Source of the DNA: Microbacterium sp. T2.11-28
GTDB taxonomy: Bacteria; Actinomycetota; Actinomycetes; Actinomycetales; Microbacteriaceae
DNA: 64,000 nucleotides
Direction: 5' to 3'
Assembly: GCF_950097975.1 (NCBI RefSeq)
Contig: NZ_CATNHF010000012.1
Span: 434,001 to 498,000, forward strand
Below, piece by piece: positions 61,197 to 64,000 of the stretch. How positions within the stretch are numbered: position 1 is the first letter of the stretch; each line of letters starts with the position of its first letter. The notes beneath the pieces are model-generated. The model searched no databases, was not told where the DNA came from, and saw nothing but the letters and a program-made list of their open reading frames with translations. The translations under genes and the position numbers were made by a program.

Positions 61197-61202
61197 CACA
61201 AT
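61197..61202 (+). promoter_or_regulatory. CACAAT -10 element of the sigma-factor gene
   Basis: CACAAT is followed by GGGCGGT and ATG 61210, one nucleotide longer than the spacing at 29004 and 39044. It also overlaps a possible alternative start ATG at 61201. Confidence 0.4.
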
Positions 61203-61209
61203 GGGCGGT

Positions 61210-61845
61210 ATGACTGCAACCGACCCGTCGCACGTGCGGGACGACCCCGACGACGACGGTCGGTCGGTCGGCGACGTCTCGATCTGGGACCGGGCAGCCG
61301 CGGCGTTCACCCGCTGGCGCGGCGGCGACACCCGCGCCATGGACGACCTCGTGCGCCTCATGACGCCCGTGCTGTGGCACGTCGTGCGCGCGTACGGGCT
61401 CGAGCGCTCCCTCGCCGAGGACGTCGTCCAGACCACCTGGCTGACGCTCGTGCGCCGCCACGAGACCATCGCCGAGGACCGTGCGGTAGCCGGCTGGCTG
61501 ACCACATGCGCGCGCCGGGAGGCGTGGCGCACCGCGAAGGCGCACCAGCGCGTGCGCGCCACGGACGACACCGAGATCGAGCCGCATCTGCCGGTCGAGG
61601 TCTCCGCCGAGGAGCGCGCACAGGTCGCCGACAGCGACTCGCGGCTCTGGCGCGCCGTCGGCATCCTCGACGAGCGCTGCCGGCGCCTGCTGCGGATCGT
61701 CGCCTTCGAGGAGCGTCCCGACTACGCCCGCATCGCACAGGACCTCGCGATGCCCGTGGGATCGATCGGACCGACACGGCAGCGGTGCCTCGCGAAGCTG
61801 CGCACCGCCCTGACGGGTGACGGATGGACAGGAGACGCCTCATGA
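61210..61845 (+). CDS. ECF-type RNA polymerase sigma factor
   Basis: 211 residues. Region 2 is GDTRAMDDLVRLMTPVLWHVVRAYGLERSLAEDVVQTTWLTLVRR (residues about 38-85), and region 4 is LDERCRRLLRIVAFEERPDYARIAQDLAMPVGSIGPTRQRCLAKLR (residues about 155-203). It lacks regions 1 and 3. No anti-sigma factor with a zinc motif is seen; the next gene overlaps by 4 bp (ATGA) and encodes a small protein of unknown role. ATG 61201 is a possible earlier start. Confidence 0.9.
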   Translation: MTATDPSHVRDDPDDDGRSVGDVSIWDRAAAAFTRWRGGDTRAMDDLVRLMTPVLWHVVRAYGLERSLAEDVVQTTWLTLVRRHETIAEDRAVAGWLTTCARREAWRTAKAHQRVRATDDTEIEPHLPVEVSAEERAQVADSDSRLWRAVGILDERCRRLLRIVAFEERPDYARIAQDLAMPVGSIGPTRQRCLAKLRTALTGDGWTGDAS

Positions 61846-62306
61846 GCGCTGAGACCGACGCGGAGCTGTTCCGGGCCCTGCGCCGCACCTGGGAGGACGT
61901 CGACCCGGCCCCGGCCGACCTCGTCGACCGGATGGTGGCCGCCGTGGCGACCGCCGACCTGTCGCGGGAGTACGCGCTGCTGACGCTCGTGTCGCAGACC
62001 GACCTGGCGGCGGTCCGCGGCGACGCCGACGCGCTCACGCTGCAGTTCAGCGACGGCACGGCCAGCGTCCTCATGCACGTGGTGCCGGTCGAGTCCGGCC
62101 TGCGGCGCGTGGACGGCTGGGTCGACGCGCCCGCCGTCTCCATCGAACTCGAGCAGGACGGCCGCTCCTGGACGACGGCCCCCGAGCACGGCCGCTTCGC
62201 CTTCGACGGCATCCCGGTCGGCATGACGCGGCTGCGCGTGATCCTCGCCGCGGCGACGGATGCCGGAACACCGGCCGAGCTGCGCACGCCCCGCTTCGAG
62301 GTGTGA
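61842..62306 (+). CDS. hypothetical protein of the sigma-protease cassette
   Basis: 154 residues. The N-terminal helical part (FRALRRTWEDVDPAPADLVDRMVAAVATADL) resembles the start of ECF anti-sigma or sigma-associated proteins. A beta-rich region follows (DALTLQFSDGTASVLMHVVPVESGLRRVDGWV), ending FAFDGIPVGMTRLRVIL, like a carboxypeptidase-regulatory-type strand pattern. No membrane segment is present. It is translationally coupled to the sigma gene and 48 bp before the protease gene, so it may tune the sigma factor. Confidence 0.7.
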   Translation: MSAETDAELFRALRRTWEDVDPAPADLVDRMVAAVATADLSREYALLTLVSQTDLAAVRGDADALTLQFSDGTASVLMHVVPVESGLRRVDGWVDAPAVSIELEQDGRSWTTAPEHGRFAFDGIPVGMTRLRVILAAATDAGTPAELRTPRFEV

Positions 62307-62354
62307 ACGCCTGACTCACCGGCCGCCCCCGCGGCACACACGAGAGGATGACCC

Positions 62355-64000
62355 ATGGTCGACGAGCGACGCGGTTCCGAACCCCCGCAGCCGAAGGGAT
62401 GGTCGTGGCGCGACCGCGCCCGCGGCTCGGTGATCTCGGCGGTGGCGCTGGACCCCGGCACGGAGCCGCTCGACGGCATCGAGGCGTTCCAGACCGTCTA
62501 TGTGCCTCACCGGCTGCTCGTGAGCTTCGCGCCCGACGACAAGGAGCTGGAGCGGGAGGACGGTCCGTACGGCCGGGTCCGCGAAGCCGCGCGCTCGTTC
62601 GGCTGGGGGGTCGTGCCGGAGCTGCTCGACGGCTCCGATCTCGAGCAGGGCGAGCTGCCCGCGCCCCGTCTGCCCGGCGCACCGCGGGTGATCCGGGTGC
62701 GGCTGACCACGCCCGACGAGAAGGTCCGCGGCATCTCGCCCGCCCTTCCCGATGCGTGGCGGGTGCTGCAGCAGGTGCGTCGCGACGCGCTCCAGGGCGA
62801 CGCGGTCCGGGGCCGGGACGGCGAGGTCGACGTGGCGGCGACGCTGCGGGCCGCCGGCCTCGACCGGGTGGGGCTGGACCACGTGCTGACCGTCGACCCC
62901 ATCGGGATCAATCCGTTCACCAAGACGAACCCGTTCACCAAGACGAACCCCTTCACGAAGACCAACCCGTTCACGAAGACGAATCCGTTCACCAAGACCA
63001 ACCCGGTCGGCGAGTACGCCGACAACGGGTCCGGTGGCCGGCAGCCGGTCGCGTGGGTCGGGGCGGCGCCGCTGCGCACCCCGGTTCCCGACGGGCACCG
63101 TCGTGCGGTCGTGGCCGTGCTCGACACCGGCGCGGGCACCCACGACTGGCTGCCCGACGACATCGTCGATCGGCACGTGACCATCGACGGGCGCCCGGTC
63201 GGCCTCGACGACGAGGCGAACCCCGAGATCTATCCCGACCTCTACGGACCTCTCGACGGACAGCTCGACGAGGTGTCGGGGCACGGCACCTTCATCGCCG
63301 GCATCGTCCGCCAGGCCGCGCCGGATGCCGACATCCTCGCCGTGCGCGTCGCCGACGCCCAGGGGCTCGTCGAGGAGTCCAACCTCCTCGCGGTCATCGA
63401 GGACCTGGGGGTGCTCGTCTCCCGCTACCAGAACGGGGATGAGGGCGGACGGCCGATCGATGTGCTCAGCCTGTCGCTCGGCTACTACCACGAGACGCCG
63501 GAGGACGGTCTGTACACGCGCGACCTCTACGACCTGCTCACCGTGCTCCGCGACCTCGGCACGGCCGTGATCGTCTCGGCGGGCAACGACGCGATCGACC
63601 GCCCCACGTTCCCGGCGTCGCTGTGGGCGTGGCCCGGCGCCGACAACGGCATCGTCCCCGACGGCGGCGCCCCGCACATCTCGGTGGGGGCGCTGAACCC
63701 CGACCGGCGCACCACGGCGCTCTTCTCCAACGTCGGTCCGTGGGTGCGGACGTACGCGGTCGGGGCCGCGGTCGTGAGCACGCTTCCCGACTTCTACGGG
63801 GGACTGCAGGCGTCGGCGCGAGATGACGAGTACGAACGGCAGCGCCTGACGATCGGCCCCGAGGACTTCCGCGGCGGCTTCGCCGTCTGGAGCGGTACGT
63901 CGTTCGCCGCACCGCTCGTGGCGGGGCGCGTTGCGGCCGCCCTCTCGCCGAGCTCGGCACCGACGCCGCCGGAGAAGAGCATTCCTTCGGTGTGCGAGAT
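62355..64000 (+). CDS. S8 (subtilisin-like) serine peptidase, 3' end outside window
   Basis: At least 548 residues, open to the window edge. The catalytic triad is complete: Asp257 (AVLDTGAG), His310 (GHGTFIAGI) and Ser516 (GTSFAAPL), with the oxyanion Asn in VSAGND. There is no signal peptide; the start MVDERRGSEPPQPKGWSW is polar, so the enzyme is probably cytosolic. The N-terminal 250 residues contain five NPFTKT repeats before the catalytic domain. ATG 62355 follows GAGAGGATGACC. It forms a cassette with the sigma factor and small protein, which suggests controlled intracellular proteolysis. Confidence 0.9.
   Translation, partial: MVDERRGSEPPQPKGWSWRDRARGSVISAVALDPGTEPLDGIEAFQTVYVPHRLLVSFAPDDKELEREDGPYGRVREAARSFGWGVVPELLDGSDLEQGELPAPRLPGAPRVIRVRLTTPDEKVRGISPALPDAWRVLQQVRRDALQGDAVRGRDGEVDVAATLRAAGLDRVGLDHVLTVDPIGINPFTKTNPFTKTNPFTKTNPFTKTNPFTKTNPVGEYADNGSGGRQPVAWVGAAPLRTPVPDGHRRAVVAVLDTGAGTHDWLPDDIVDRHVTIDGRPVGLDDEANPEIYPDLYGPLDGQLDEVSGHGTFIAGIVRQAAPDADILAVRVADAQGLVEESNLLAVIEDLGVLVSRYQNGDEGGRPIDVLSLSLGYYHETPEDGLYTRDLYDLLTVLRDLGTAVIVSAGNDAIDRPTFPASLWAWPGADNGIVPDGGAPHISVGALNPDRRTTALFSNVGPWVRTYAVGAAVVSTLPDFYGGLQASARDDEYERQRLTIGPEDFRGGFAVWSGTSFAAPLVAGRVAAALSPSSAPTPPEKSIPSVCE
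62910..62999 (+). repeat. five in-frame 18-bp repeats encoding NPFTKT
   Basis: Units at 62910-62927, 62928-62945, 62946-62963, 62964-62981 and 62982-62999 each encode Asn-Pro-Phe-Thr-Lys-Thr, followed by NPVG. The third-codon bases differ between units (AAT/AAC, CCG/CCC, ACC/ACG, AAG with ACG/ACC), so the peptide is conserved while the DNA has drifted. Confidence 0.95.

Noticed and set aside
62910..62999. 18-bp repeats as a CRISPR or regulatory array
   Set aside because: They are in frame, encode a constant NPFTKT peptide inside a protease gene and differ at synonymous positions.
1..64000. tRNA, rRNA or riboswitch genes
   Set aside because: Reading both strands I found no cloverleaf with a T-arm consensus, no rRNA segment and no riboswitch consensus that I recognise.

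Overview
The window reads as chromosomal DNA of a high-GC Gram-positive actinobacterium, most like Microbacteriaceae (Microbacterium or a close relative). The evidence is the strongly G/C-ending codons, many GTG starts, chains of ATGA/GTGA start-stop overlaps, apparently leaderless genes, IclR/LacI/ROK regulators and a TreX-TreY-TreZ trehalose operon. I see no tRNA, rRNA, CRISPR array, insertion sequence or prophage. Both ends cut genes: a glycosidase-like tail at the left and an S8 protease at the right.

Layout. 1-6452: metabolic genes (histidine phosphatase, NAD(P)HX dehydratase, two dehydrogenases), an orphan sensor kinase and small unknowns. 6475-20768: an IclR regulator divergent from a roughly 13-kb same-strand gene chain. 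The chain holds a polar amino-acid type ABC importer, two atypical SDR proteins, two tandem copies of a two-gene module (helical protein plus DUF3830/cyclophilin-like protein), and a complete histidine-degradation set (hutH, hutU, an M20 amidohydrolase, hutF, hutI). 20861-30337: a catalase-like protein, Dps, a TauE exporter, a 1272-residue LGFP-repeat protein with a possible cysteine-hydrolase core, a cold-shock protein, a desaturase and conserved unknowns. 30686-38542: a TetR-linked ABC exporter, a class III aminotransferase, an SDR, an amino-acid permease and membrane proteins. 38543-39043: a gene-poor, AT-richer island packed with perfect palindromes. 39582-46085: glgX-treY-treZ. 46983-60245: a hemicellulose locus (two LacI, one ROK, GH51, GH3, sugar ABC importer, xylA, xylB). 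60379-64000: a GATase, then a sigma factor / small protein / subtilase cassette with an NPFTKT repeat.

The most interesting system is the histidine chain. The helical plus DUF3830 pair looks like a split form of cucumopine synthase, the enzyme that condenses histidine with 2-oxoglutarate in a Pictet-Spengler reaction. It lies between an importer of the opine-transporter type and a full hut pathway, next to two SDRs that have lost the catalytic tyrosine. My reading is a cluster for uptake and breakdown (or making) of a histidine-derived, opine-like heterocycle, with freed histidine sent through urocanate to glutamate. That link is an inference from family resemblance and gene order.

Other structure worth a look: a recurring TGTCAA-N28-TANNNT promoter layout, CACAAT-GGGC leaderless starts, strong hairpins inside the hut chain, two 17-bp tandem arrays beside stop codons, and a large inverted repeat between xylB and its convergent neighbour.
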